A model generated the notes under the pieces. The model was not told where the DNA came from and did not search any database. It saw only the letters and a list, made by a program, of their open reading frames with translations. The position numbers and the translations under genes are program-made. Below, one piece after another: positions 18,186 to 26,916 of a stretch of 51,917 bases of DNA. The stretch comes from an uncultured Lachnospiraceae bacterium (GTDB lineage: Bacteria > Bacillota > Clostridia > Lachnospirales > Lachnospiraceae). The stretch is from NCBI GenBank assembly GCA_947626395.1, contig CANQRU010000025.1:1-51917 (forward strand), in the 5' to 3' direction. Numbering within the stretch: position 1 is the stretch's first letter; each line of letters opens with the position of its first letter.

Positions 18186-18607
18186 CAACAGTATTGCCTA
18201 TTATGAGTAAGAAGAAAAAGAACTCTCTAAAACAAGAAGAAAAAATCAATGCGGCCGATGTCATTGCAACCTATGATGAATTAGACCGCCTGCGGGAAGA
18301 ACACCCGGACATAGCTGCCGAGGTCAACCCACGATACGGTAAGAAAAACATCGTGGAACGGCTGACTGGTTTTTATCTTTCCATGCGGGAACGCTTTCAT
18401 ATTGAAACACGAGTGAAGCGAAAAACCTATTTGTGGCTGCATTTGCTGGGTGGATTTGGTATACATCATTTCTATTCTCGCCATTGGATCAAAGGTATTA
18501 TCTATTTGGCAATATGTTGGACTGGTATCAGTTATGGTATGACATTCATTGACTGGCTGGCAGCCTTTCCAAAACAAGCTGACGAAAACGGGTACATTGT
18601 GGTATAG
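18182..18607 (+). CDS. TM2-domain-like small membrane protein, first copy
   Basis: A 141-residue protein with a charged cytosolic N-terminus (about 1-80, containing EEKINAADVIATYDELDRLREE, shown here only in part by its helical EK-rich character) and two hydrophobic segments near residues 88-100 and 108-128 around GIHHFYSRHWIKGIIY, the TM2-type GxHxFY turn. It starts at GTG 18182, overlapping the dhuI stop, with a second possible start at ATG 18203; no separate Shine-Dalgarno is seen, so translational coupling is likely. A related gene follows the second GPH symporter (22333). The role is unknown; repeated linkage to GPH symporters suggests transport or membrane localization of the pathway. 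Confidence 0.7.
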   Translation: MTTVLPIMSKKKKNSLKQEEKINAADVIATYDELDRLREEHPDIAAEVNPRYGKKNIVERLTGFYLSMRERFHIETRVKRKTYLWLHLLGGFGIHHFYSRHWIKGIIYLAICWTGISYGMTFIDWLAAFPKQADENGYIVV

Positions 18608-18621
18608 GCCATATTCTTTTG

Positions 18622-18727
18622 CTCGACCCGATGTTCGTCAGAAGCAGTCCCCGGCGAGTACATCGCAGAGCTGCTTTTTGCCAATTGCAGCGATTCTCAA
18701 CTTGCTGTTTATGAAAAAGACTTCTAA
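18622..18727 (+). pseudogene. 3'-terminal fragment of a second dhuI-like gene
   Basis: Translation gives LDPMFVRSS, a frame change, then PGEYIAELLFANCSDSQLAVY and a stop at 18725. This mirrors the C-terminus of the intact DhuI-like protein (LDPALVKGAVAGEHFAELFFANC). About 35 codons remain, directly before a terminator and with different codon choice from the intact gene. It is best read as what is left of a resident dhuI after the upstream block was swapped in. Confidence 0.7.
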
Positions 18728-18731
18728 AAAG

Positions 18732-18764
18732 CCCCCTGATGTCTACCGCATCAGGGGGTTTTCA
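18732..18764 (+). terminator. Terminator of the GH88-dhuI operon
   Basis: CCCCCTGATG (18732-18741) pairs perfectly with CATCAGGGGG (18749-18758), followed by TTTT. From here to 19017 there is no gene, only AT-rich promoter DNA. Confidence 0.9.
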
Positions 18765-18908
18765 AAACGATATTAATTGCATCCAACTGGAAGTTCACAT
18801 GATCAGTTTTGATATGAGGACAGAATGATCGTTCTTTAAGCTTTCATAGAGAAATTCGATTGGTTCGACAATTTGTCATATAATACACCCATTTACCACA
18901 AATTTGTA

Positions 18909-18960
18909 CGAAAAGAGATAAAGTGAATACTCACGCCAAAGAGAATGGTTATTGTATACT
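18909..18960 (+). promoter_or_regulatory. Regulon operator (copy 1) and -10 box upstream of GH79
   Basis: CGAAAAGAG (18909-18917) and TACT (18928-18931) form the shared motif, and the -10 box TATACT (18955-18960) starts 46 bases after the motif start. The same elements with the same spacing precede uxuB and the GH2 gene. A likely activator site for the AraC-family protein encoded at 31027-32322. Confidence 0.65.
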
Positions 18961-19016
18961 TAATACTACGGTGGGAAAGGCAGAGTATGCAATTAATTAT
19001 GGAAGGAGGAAGTTTT

Positions 19017-20555
19017 ATGGGTGAGTTTGTGAAACTGTCGCAGGGTGCCCTAAAGGCCCTGCATGAGCAGAATCCGGCTATGATGTCCTACAACATCGAG
19101 TTTGCCGAGGTCACCGGAGGCACGTTCTGGAAGGCTTATACTCCGGGGCAGATCGCCGGCACCGAGGATTTCGATGTGGACATGAGCGGCGGTCTGACGG
19201 CAGCCTACAAGGATCTGATGCAGGTTTATCCGCCTATCAACCTGTACGACGAGAAGCTGCGGAAGCTGGCGAAGGAGTTCGGTCCCCTTTGGGTGCGGGT
19301 ATCTGGTACATGGGCGACGAAGACCTACTATGACCTGGACGACAAGATGGAAGGCAAAGTGCCGGAAGGGTATCTGAACACCCTGACCCGCAGTCAGTGG
19401 ATTGGCGTTCTGGATTTCGTAAAGGCCGTGGGAGCGAAGCTGATGGTATCCGTGTCCGCCTGCCCCGGCGTGTACGGAGTGGATGAAGCTCCGGTACCCG
19501 AGTGGACCCCGGTGGAGGCGGAGAAGCTGTTTAAGTTCAGCGCGGACTACGGCGTGCCGATCTCAGGCTCTGAGTTCGTCAATGAGCCCAATATGATGTC
19601 GGAGACCGGGTTCCCCAAGGGCTATACAGCGGCGGATCATGCCCGCGACCAGAAGATATTCGAGAAATGGCTGAAGGAGAACTATCCGGACTGCCTCTAC
19701 ATCGGACCCTGTTCCGTAGGCTCAGAGGGCAGTATGGGACGGCCGGCAGAGAAAGGCAGCGGCGGAGGCGTCGAGGCCCTGGTAGGCGAAAGCTGTGATA
19801 CGAAGGCGCTGATGGGCGAAGATCCCTGCCATCTGGACGTGTTCAGCTACCATTATTATAACGGCGTGTCCGAGAGGCTGGGCGGCGTCATGCCGCAGAT
19901 GCACTGGCTGGCGAAAGAAGCCCATACGGAGGATTATCTGGCGGTGGCGATCACCAATGCCAAAGCCTACGCGCCTCTTCGCGACAAATACTGTCCCGGC
20001 GGCGAGATGTGGGTAACGGAATCCGGTGACGCGGGCGGCGGCGGAGATACCTGGGCTTCCACCTATCTGGATGTGATCCGTACTCTGAACGAGGCGGGCG
20101 GATTCAGCCGGGAGACCAGAGGCATCATTTTCCACAATACCCTGGCCGCTTCGGATTACGCTTATCTGGATCGGGTGACCCATGATCCCAGACCCAATTA
20201 CTTCGCGGTGCTTCTGTGGACCAGACTGATGGGCACTACCGTCTACGATACCGGCGAGCCGGTGCGCATGGGCGCCCATGTCTATGCCCAGAGCCGTAAG
20301 GACGGCAAAGAAGGCGTGGTTTATCTGGTCATCAATAACAGCGAGACCGAGACGACTTCCGTGGAGCTGCCGAAGGATGGCGAGGTCTATGTGCTGGCCG
20401 GAAAAGGCGGCAATAAGCGGGCTTCCGTCATGACGCTGAACGGACGGCCTCTGAAGCTTCAGGCGGACGGCGGCCTTCCTGACTTAAGCGGCGAGAAAGC
20501 GGCTGCCGGCAGGATGGAACTGGCGCCTTTTAGCTGCGCGTTTATCGTGCTGTAG
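19017..20555 (+). CDS. GH79-like (heparanase / beta-glucuronidase) glycoside hydrolase
   Basis: A 512-residue clan A (beta/alpha)8 hydrolase. The acid/base glutamate is in SEFVNEPN (E190), the nucleophile in MWVTESGDAGGGG (E335), and FSYHYYNG lies at 276-283. This arrangement resembles heparanase and bacterial GH79 beta-glucuronidases; GH39/GH30 relatives are possible. A C-terminal beta-sandwich runs from about 430. There is no signal peptide, so it acts on imported oligosaccharides, probably releasing glucuronate for UxuB/UxuA. ATG 19017 is chosen because AAGGAGG lies 7 bases upstream. It is the first gene of the right-hand sugar operon under the shared operator. Confidence 0.78.
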   Translation: MGEFVKLSQGALKALHEQNPAMMSYNIEFAEVTGGTFWKAYTPGQIAGTEDFDVDMSGGLTAAYKDLMQVYPPINLYDEKLRKLAKEFGPLWVRVSGTWATKTYYDLDDKMEGKVPEGYLNTLTRSQWIGVLDFVKAVGAKLMVSVSACPGVYGVDEAPVPEWTPVEAEKLFKFSADYGVPISGSEFVNEPNMMSETGFPKGYTAADHARDQKIFEKWLKENYPDCLYIGPCSVGSEGSMGRPAEKGSGGGVEALVGESCDTKALMGEDPCHLDVFSYHYYNGVSERLGGVMPQMHWLAKEAHTEDYLAVAITNAKAYAPLRDKYCPGGEMWVTESGDAGGGGDTWASTYLDVIRTLNEAGGFSRETRGIIFHNTLAASDYAYLDRVTHDPRPNYFAVLLWTRLMGTTVYDTGEPVRMGAHVYAQSRKDGKEGVVYLVINNSETETTSVELPKDGEVYVLAGKGGNKRASVMTLNGRPLKLQADGGLPDLSGEKAAAGRMELAPFSCAFIVL

Positions 20556-20664
20556 GGATCAAAGATGTCGGGCCTCAAAGTCATGCTTTTTCGCGAGGGT
20601 ACGAACTGCATGCCTTTTGGATCCGGATCACCAAATTTATAAATTTTAAAAAGGAGAAATTGAT

Positions 20665-22194
20665 ATGAGTCAGACAAGAAGCTTACCGGATAAGTTTTAC
20701 GGACCCAATGGTATTCACCGCGTTCCCCTCTGGCGTGTAGCCGGATTCGCGCTGAATAATACCGCCACCAATATGTATCTGTTCCTGATGAACTATGTCG
20801 CCTATTACCTGACCGGTTTCGTAGGCGTCGCCGTGGTAACGGCATCCAGCTTCTCCATGTTCATGAGGATCTGGGACGGCGTGACCGACCCCTTTATCGG
20901 ATTCACCGTTGACAAGACCAACGGAAAGTTCGGCAAGAACCGTCCGTTCATGATCATTGGCCAGATCATCCTCTGTGTGGCCAGCTTTATCCTGTTCCAT
21001 ATTACGCCGTCTATCCCGCAGGCTGCGCGGTTCCCGTTCTTTATCGTGGTGTCTGCCATTTATTATGTGGGCTATACCTTCCAGTGCGTGGTCACCAAGT
21101 CCGCCCAGACCTGTCTGACCAACGACCCGAAGCAGCGTCCTCTGTTCACCATGTTCGACGGCGCTTACAATACGATTCTGTTTGCTGTAGTAGCCGTTGT
21201 GTTTTCCCGTGTTTCCACGGCTCACGGCGGATTTTATGAGCAGTCTACATGGAATATCCTGTGGCTGATCACGGCGATTACCTCCGCGATCTTCACCACC
21301 ATCGCCGTAATCTCCATCGCCCCCAAGGACCGCTCCGAGTTCTTCGGAACTGGCAAGGCCGTCAAGGTGGGTCTGAAGGATTACTGGGATACGATCAAGG
21401 GCAACCGGGCCATTCAGATGCTGATCGTGTCCGCTTCCTCCGATAAGCTGGCGTCTTCCATGAGAACGTCCACCGTCTATATCGTACTGTTCGGCCTGAT
21501 CGCCGGCAACTATAACCTGTACGGCACTATGTCCGGTATGACCACGATTCCTTCCGCCATTATCTGTATGGTATTTGTGGCTGGCCTCGCGACGACTCTG
21601 GGACAGAGAAAGGCCATGCTGGTAGGGTCCTGGGGGGGCATTGTGTTAAATGTTTTGATGATCCTTTTGTGGGTATTCGGAAACCCCGCTTCCATGAGCA
21701 ACCCGGACGGCAGTCTCCATTGGGGATTCTTCGCCATTTCCTATATCCTGTTGACGGTGGCGATCTCCGGTTTCCAGGGGATCTCTGGCAACATCGTTAT
21801 CCCCATGACTGCCGACTGCGCGGACTACGAGGTTTACCGTACCGGCAAGTATGTGCCCGGACTTATGGGAACGCTGTTCTCCCTGGTTGATAAGCTGGTT
21901 TCCTCCTTCGCTCCCCTTCTGGCAGGCGTTGCTCTGGCAGCCATCGGCTTTAAGACCGTGCTTCCGGACGCCACCACCAAGATGGCGGATCTGAACGCGC
22001 CCGGCAGCGTATATCAGAATATCAACGTAGGGGCGATTCCCTTCGTGGCTCTGTCTCTGGCCTTCGGCGTAGTCATCATTGGTTTGCTCTGCAATGTTGT
22101 CGCCCTGAAGTTCTATCCGCTGACCAAGGAATATATGGCTGAGATCCAGGATGAGATCGCGGCCATCAAGGCAAAGGCCATGTCGGAAGGCTGA
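20665..22194 (+). CDS. GPH-family sugar:cation symporter, second copy
   Basis: A 509-residue, 12-helix MelB-like symporter, a clear paralogue of the protein at 14225: same RIWDGVTDPF, DKTNGKFGKNRPF and ADCADYEVYRTGKY regions and the same EIQDEIAAIKAKAMS tail. It likely supplies uronide oligosaccharides to GH79 and the GH3 enzymes. AAGGAG precedes ATG 20665. The gap before it (20556-20664) shows no gene. The paralogue pair with parallel neighbours suggests two related but differently tuned uptake modules. Confidence 0.92.
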   Translation: MSQTRSLPDKFYGPNGIHRVPLWRVAGFALNNTATNMYLFLMNYVAYYLTGFVGVAVVTASSFSMFMRIWDGVTDPFIGFTVDKTNGKFGKNRPFMIIGQIILCVASFILFHITPSIPQAARFPFFIVVSAIYYVGYTFQCVVTKSAQTCLTNDPKQRPLFTMFDGAYNTILFAVVAVVFSRVSTAHGGFYEQSTWNILWLITAITSAIFTTIAVISIAPKDRSEFFGTGKAVKVGLKDYWDTIKGNRAIQMLIVSASSDKLASSMRTSTVYIVLFGLIAGNYNLYGTMSGMTTIPSAIICMVFVAGLATTLGQRKAMLVGSWGGIVLNVLMILLWVFGNPASMSNPDGSLHWGFFAISYILLTVAISGFQGISGNIVIPMTADCADYEVYRTGKYVPGLMGTLFSLVDKLVSSFAPLLAGVALAAIGFKTVLPDATTKMADLNAPGSVYQNINVGAIPFVALSLAFGVVIIGLLCNVVALKFYPLTKEYMAEIQDEIAAIKAKAMSEG

Positions 22195-22230
22195 GATACA
22201 TAGCAGCCGAATCATTAATTGAGAAGTGTG

Positions 22231-22262
22231 CGGAAGGCATCGGCGGTTTTCGATGCCTTCCG
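22231..22262 (+). other. Intercistronic hairpin after the second GPH gene
   Basis: CGGAAGGCATCG (22231-22242) pairs perfectly over 12 bases with CGATGCCTTCCG (22251-22262), with no T tract after it. Probably protects or separates the upstream transporter message. Confidence 0.55.
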
Positions 22263-22332
22263 TATCGTCACAGTATCCGGAAAGGGCGCCAATGGCTCCC
22301 TTTTCGGCCATTATGCGCGGGAGGGACAGATT

Positions 22333-22719
22333 ATGCCTCATGTCAAAAAGGGATCGGGGCCACATTCAAAACAGCAGGAAGTTTCCATGAAGGAATATCT
22401 GGACGCTTCGATGGAACTGGAGAAGCTGAGAAAAGAACATGGGATCGAGGTGGAAGAGAAGGGAATTTCCCGCCTGATCAGCCGGTTCTTTGAGCGGCGG
22501 GAGAATAAGAAGAAGGTTCTGGTCAACCGGAAAAAGTATTTGACCGTGATGCTGCTTTTAGGCTGGTGCGGCGGACACCGCTTCATGGCGAAGCAGTATG
22601 TGCTGGGCGTAATCTATCTGCTGCTGTTCTGGAGCGGATTTCCCCTTGCCATGACAATTATCGATCTATTGATCGCGATTCCCATACAGCCGGATGAAGA
22701 CGGGAATATTCTGGTATAA
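22333..22719 (+). CDS. TM2-domain-like small membrane protein, second copy
   Basis: A 128-residue protein. The N-terminal part (1-75) is charged, with a helical run (EYLDASMELEKLRKEH) that parallels the first copy. Hydrophobic segments near 78-92 and 96-118 surround GGHRFMAKQYVLGVIY, the TM2-type turn, and the end (PDEDGNILV) matches ADENGYIVV of the first copy. ATG 22333 is chosen because GGGAGGG lies 7 bases upstream. It sits between the GPH symporter and GH3 genes, as the first copy sits in the GH88 operon. Function unknown. Confidence 0.72.
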   Translation: MPHVKKGSGPHSKQQEVSMKEYLDASMELEKLRKEHGIEVEEKGISRLISRFFERRENKKKVLVNRKKYLTVMLLLGWCGGHRFMAKQYVLGVIYLLLFWSGFPLAMTIIDLLIAIPIQPDEDGNILV

Positions 22720-22756
22720 AAGCAGGAGAATAATGATAAGAAGGAGGAGACAAGAT

Positions 22757-24502
22757 ATGGTTGATTTGAAAGCGAAACCGTTTTATCTGAACGACGAGCA
22801 GATCGCCTGGGTGGAGGATACCATCGCGGGCATGACCCTGGAGGAGAAGCTGGGACAGCTGTTCGTCCTCTTAAAAGCCGGTCCGGGCGTTGATGAGGGG
22901 CAGATCAAGTCCACGCTTGATTCTTACCATCAGGGCGGACTGCGCTGGCAGGGAGGCGATAAAGAGACAGTCTGGCTTCAGAATACGACCTACCAGAAGA
23001 ACAGCAAAATCCCGCTGCTCATCGCCGCCAACTGCGACGACGGCGGCGTCGGCTGCGTGCCGGACGGGACCTTCGTGGCGACCGCGGCCCAGTGCGGGGC
23101 CGGAGAGGGGACGGAGAACGCCTACCATCTGGGCTATGTGGCCGGACGCGAGGCGTCTGCCATCGGCGTCAACTGGATGTTCAATCCGGTTTCCGATATT
23201 TTCATGAACTGGCGCAACACCATAGTCAATACCCGTTCCTTCAGTGAGGATACGGACACGGTCATCGCCAATACACGCGCCTACATAAAGGGCATCAAGG
23301 ATGCCAATCCCAATATGGCCTGCACGGCCAAGCATTTCCCCGGCGACGGGGTGGAGGAGCTGGACCAGCATCTGGCCCTGGGCGTCAATACGTTAAGCGT
23401 GGACGAGTGGAACGCAAGCTTCCGCAGGGTGTATCAGACCCTGATCGACGAGGGGCTGGAGAGCATTATGGTGGGTCACATCGCCCTGCCGGAGATGAGC
23501 CGCCATCTGCGCCCGGGCATCGCGGACGCTGACATTATGCCTGCCACCCTGGCTCCGGAGCTTCTGACGGACCTGCTGAGAGGGGAGATGGGCTTTAACG
23601 GCGTCATCATCACCGATGCTTCCCATATGATAGGAATGTCGGCCACCTCCCGCCGCTGCGACGCGGTTCCGGGAGCCATTGCCGCCGGCTGCGATATGTA
23701 TCTGTTCGCCAATGATGTGGAAGAAGATCTGGGCTTTATGAAGGCCGGATATGAAAAGGGAATCATCACTGAGGAGCGCCTGTCCGACGCCCTGCACCGG
23801 ATCCTGGGCATGAAGGCCCATCTCCATCTCTATGAGGAGAGCGTCCGCATTCCGGACAAGTCCGGTCTGTCCGTGATCGGCTGTGAGGAGCATCAGGAGT
23901 ATGCGCGGCAGGCTGCCGATACCTGCGTGACCCTGGTTAAGGATACCCGCGGCCTGATACCGGTGGATCCGGAGCAGAAGAAGAGGGCCTATCTGGTCTA
24001 CGTCCAGTCTACGCCTACCACCAAGGGCTATAAGGGAGACCCGGTGAAGGCCGTGGTCATCGAGGAACTGGAGCGGGCCGGATTTACCGTAGACGTCTGT
24101 CCTAATTTCCATGATCTGGAGGTGGAGAACGGCGTGTCTCCCATGAACATGGTCCATATGATGAGCCATGACAGCCGCAAGGACTTCCTGGACAGCCACG
24201 ATATCGTGTTCCTGGTGATCAATGTGAAGGGCTACGCCCAGGAGAACGACGTCCGCCTGCGCTGGAGTTGCAACCACAGCCGGGAGCTGCCCTGGTACAA
24301 TGAGGAGCTGCCTACCATCGGCATCAGCTTAAATTACACGAATCATCTGATCGACGTGCCTCAGCTGCACACGTTTATTAACGCTTACGGTCCCACGCGG
24401 ACCCATATCCGGGCCGCGATCGAGAAGGTCTGCGGAAAGAGTGAATTCATGGGCAAGGCCGGCGAGACGGTCTTCTGCGGCCGCTGGGATACCAGACGTT
24501 AA
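22757..24502 (+). CDS. GH3 glycosidase, NagZ-like beta-N-acetylhexosaminidase branch (A)
   Basis: A 581-residue family 3 hydrolase. The NagZ-type signature KHFPGDG (192-198) is followed by D-Q-H (203-205), the Asp/His acid-base dyad unique to GH3 hexosaminidases, and the nucleophile is in ITDASHM (D287). A second alpha/beta domain follows from about 390. No signal peptide, so it is cytosolic. A hexosamine-releasing enzyme fits glycosaminoglycan disaccharides next to glucuronidase. Start ATG 22757 has AAGGAGG upstream. A paralogue with matching N-terminus lies at 26917. Exact substrate is not readable. Confidence 0.85.
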   Translation: MVDLKAKPFYLNDEQIAWVEDTIAGMTLEEKLGQLFVLLKAGPGVDEGQIKSTLDSYHQGGLRWQGGDKETVWLQNTTYQKNSKIPLLIAANCDDGGVGCVPDGTFVATAAQCGAGEGTENAYHLGYVAGREASAIGVNWMFNPVSDIFMNWRNTIVNTRSFSEDTDTVIANTRAYIKGIKDANPNMACTAKHFPGDGVEELDQHLALGVNTLSVDEWNASFRRVYQTLIDEGLESIMVGHIALPEMSRHLRPGIADADIMPATLAPELLTDLLRGEMGFNGVIITDASHMIGMSATSRRCDAVPGAIAAGCDMYLFANDVEEDLGFMKAGYEKGIITEERLSDALHRILGMKAHLHLYEESVRIPDKSGLSVIGCEEHQEYARQAADTCVTLVKDTRGLIPVDPEQKKRAYLVYVQSTPTTKGYKGDPVKAVVIEELERAGFTVDVCPNFHDLEVENGVSPMNMVHMMSHDSRKDFLDSHDIVFLVINVKGYAQENDVRLRWSCNHSRELPWYNEELPTIGISLNYTNHLIDVPQLHTFINAYGPTRTHIRAAIEKVCGKSEFMGKAGETVFCGRWDTRR

Positions 24503-24541
24503 TGTCTTCCGAATGAACAAAAAAGAAAAGAGGTACTTCTT

Positions 24542-25915
24542 ATGACGACTCAAAGCGCTCAGCGCGACATGGGCAGCGGCAGCGTCGGCAGACTGCTGCT
24601 GCAGCTCGCCATTCCTTCGGTAGTGGCCCAGGTGATAAACCTGCTGTACAACATCGTTGATCGTATCTACATCGGACACATACCCGGCACCGGGGCCGCG
24701 GCCCTGACAGGAGTCGGCCTGTTTATGCCTATCCTCATGCTGATCAACGCTTTCTCCATGATGGCGGGTTCTGGCGGCGCGCCCCGGGCGGCGATCGCCA
24801 TGGGCCAGGGCAATAAAGAGGAGGCGGAAAAGATCGTCGCCAACTGCTTTACGGTCCTGCTGTGCTTTGCTGTAGTGCTGACGGCGGTATTTTACGTCTC
24901 CGCGCCGACGCTTCTGCGCCTTTTCGGCGCCAGCGACGTGACGCTGCCTTATGCCGCCGCCTACAGCCGCATCTATATTCTGGGCAGCGTGACCGTCCTG
25001 CTGGTCATGGGCATGAATCCGTTTATCACGACCCAGGGCTTTGCCAAGATCAGCATGATGACCACTGCCATCGGAGCCGTCATCAATATTATTCTCGATC
25101 CCATTTTCATCTTTGTCCTGGGGATGGGAGTGGAGGGCGCGGCCCTGGCTACGGTGCTGAGCCAGGGAGTGGGGGCTCTGTGGATCCTCCGCTTCCTTAC
25201 GGGGCCGAAGACGCTTCTGCGTCTGCGCCTTTCCAATATGCGGCTGGAGGCCGGGATCATCCTGCCCTGTCTGGCCCTTGGGGTTTCCACCTTTGTCATG
25301 CTTTCCACCGAGAGCCTGCTTTCCATCAGCTTTAATTCCAGCCTGGCCCGCTACGGCGGCGATATCGCCGTCGGCGCTATGACCGTTATCACCAGCGCGA
25401 GCCAGCTGGCGATGATGCCGATCCAGGGCGTCTGCCAGGGCGGCCAGCCTATTATCAGCTTTAATTTTGGAGCCGGCAAGCCGGAACGGGTCAAGAAGGC
25501 GTTCTGGCTCCAGTTCAGGGTCTGCGTCTGCTACGCGGCTGTGTTCTGGATCCTGATGATGGCCCTGCCGCAACTGGTAGCCGGTATCTTTACTTCGGAT
25601 ACGGCGCTGGTGCAGTACACCGGGTGGGCGATGCGCATCTATATGGCCGGCATTTTCGCCCTGGGTTTCCAGCTCAGCTGCCAGCAGAGCTTCATGGCGT
25701 TAGGGCAGGCTAAGATCAGCCTTTTGCTGGCTTGTCTGCGGAAACTCCTTCTGCTGATACCGCTGATCTTCATTCTGCCGCTGTTTCTGTCTGACAAGGT
25801 GTTCGCGGTCTTTCTGGCGGAGCCGGTCAGCGATATCATCGCGGCTGCCGTCACTACCGCCATGTTTCTTTCCCGGTTTGACAGGATCCTCAGCCGCGGC
25901 GCGGCGAAGGTATAA
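24542..25915 (+). CDS. MATE-family multidrug/oligosaccharide exporter
   Basis: A 457-residue polytopic protein with about 12 membrane helices in two similar halves. The first, LLLQLAIPSVVAQVINLLYN, and the GGxPxxSFNFGAG-like stretch (GGQPIISFNFGAGKPE) around residue 300 are typical of the MATE DinF/NorM class. It is transcribed between two GH3 genes, so it could export a toxic sugar intermediate or act independently. Sequence does not define substrate. Confidence 0.88.
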   Translation: MTTQSAQRDMGSGSVGRLLLQLAIPSVVAQVINLLYNIVDRIYIGHIPGTGAAALTGVGLFMPILMLINAFSMMAGSGGAPRAAIAMGQGNKEEAEKIVANCFTVLLCFAVVLTAVFYVSAPTLLRLFGASDVTLPYAAAYSRIYILGSVTVLLVMGMNPFITTQGFAKISMMTTAIGAVINIILDPIFIFVLGMGVEGAALATVLSQGVGALWILRFLTGPKTLLRLRLSNMRLEAGIILPCLALGVSTFVMLSTESLLSISFNSSLARYGGDIAVGAMTVITSASQLAMMPIQGVCQGGQPIISFNFGAGKPERVKKAFWLQFRVCVCYAAVFWILMMALPQLVAGIFTSDTALVQYTGWAMRIYMAGIFALGFQLSCQQSFMALGQAKISLLLACLRKLLLLIPLIFILPLFLSDKVFAVFLAEPVSDIIAAAVTTAMFLSRFDRILSRGAAKV

Positions 25916-26038
25916 GAGGAAATGCCCGCCTTCGGCGGCTGGAGCGTGTCAGTCGTATCGGAGGCGGGCGTATGCTTTATGTAATTCTGATAGATTTTGA
26001 TATTTACATGCGGCATTTCCCGCAGGAAGGAGAAGGAT

Positions 26039-26881
26039 ATGGGTACATTCAAGGATTTCAAAAAGAAAAAGGATTTCCTGGTGTGCGTGGATTCGGATGG
26101 CTGCGCCATGGACACGATGGACTGCAAGCACATCCACTGCTTCGGGCCGAAGCTGATCGACGAGTGGGGACTCGAGATGTGGCGGGAGGAGATACTGAAC
26201 CGCTGGAATGAGATCAATCTCTACTCCATGACCAGGGGCATCAACCGGTTTAAGGGCCTCAACGCGATGCTTACGGAGGTCAATGAAAAGTACACGCCGA
26301 TCGCGGGTCTGGCTGACCTGACCGCCTGGGTGGAGTCCGGCGCGGCCCCCAGCAACGACGCCCTACAGAAGGCGATCGACGAGACAGGCAGCGATATGCT
26401 TAAGAAGGCGCTGAGCTGGTCGAAGGCGGTAAACAGCGCCATCAACGACCTGCCTGACAGTCTGAAGCTGCCATATCCCGGCGTGAAGGAGGCGCTGGCC
26501 TTCGCTCATGAGAAGGCGGATATCGCCATCGTATCCAGCGCCAATCCCGGCGCGGTGTTGGAGGAGTGGGAGAAATACGGCCTGCTGCCTCATACCGACG
26601 TGGTCTGCGCCCAGGACGTCGGCAGCAAGGCGTACTGCATCGCGGAACTTTTGAAGAAGGGATATGCGCCTGACCACGTTCTCATGTGCGGCGACGCGCC
26701 CGGCGACATGGACGCGGCGAAGACTAACGGCGTTTTCTATTATCCCATCCGGGTCCGCCAGGAGAAGGAGAGCTGGGAGGAGTTTGTGTCCGAAGGCTTC
26801 GGCCATCTGCTGGACGGTACATACGCCGGCGCATATGAGCAGGCGAAGGTCGACGCTTTTTTGAAAAACCTGGGGGGTTAA
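26039..26881 (+). CDS. HAD-superfamily hydrolase in the GH3 operon
   Basis: A 280-residue HAD protein. Motif I is DSDGCAMD, with Cys where most relatives have Thr, motif II is IVSSAN, and motif IV is MCGDAPGDMDAA. A large insert (about 30-150, helical) acts as cap. Start ATG 26039 is supported by AAGGAG just upstream. It is flanked by MATE and GH3 genes and followed by the second GH3 after 35 bases, so it is probably co-expressed. A sugar-phosphate or uronate-phosphate phosphatase role is inferred from context only. Confidence 0.75.
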   Translation: MGTFKDFKKKKDFLVCVDSDGCAMDTMDCKHIHCFGPKLIDEWGLEMWREEILNRWNEINLYSMTRGINRFKGLNAMLTEVNEKYTPIAGLADLTAWVESGAAPSNDALQKAIDETGSDMLKKALSWSKAVNSAINDLPDSLKLPYPGVKEALAFAHEKADIAIVSSANPGAVLEEWEKYGLLPHTDVVCAQDVGSKAYCIAELLKKGYAPDHVLMCGDAPGDMDAAKTNGVFYYPIRVRQEKESWEEFVSEGFGHLLDGTYAGAYEQAKVDAFLKNLGG

Positions 26882-26916
26882 ACGTCCCGCATGATCATAG
26901 AAAGGAGGAAATCGCT

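Noticed and set aside
24329-25573. A 414-codon open frame opposite the MATE gene
   Set aside because: Low-complexity His/Gln/Arg-rich product typical of antisense frames in GC-rich DNA.
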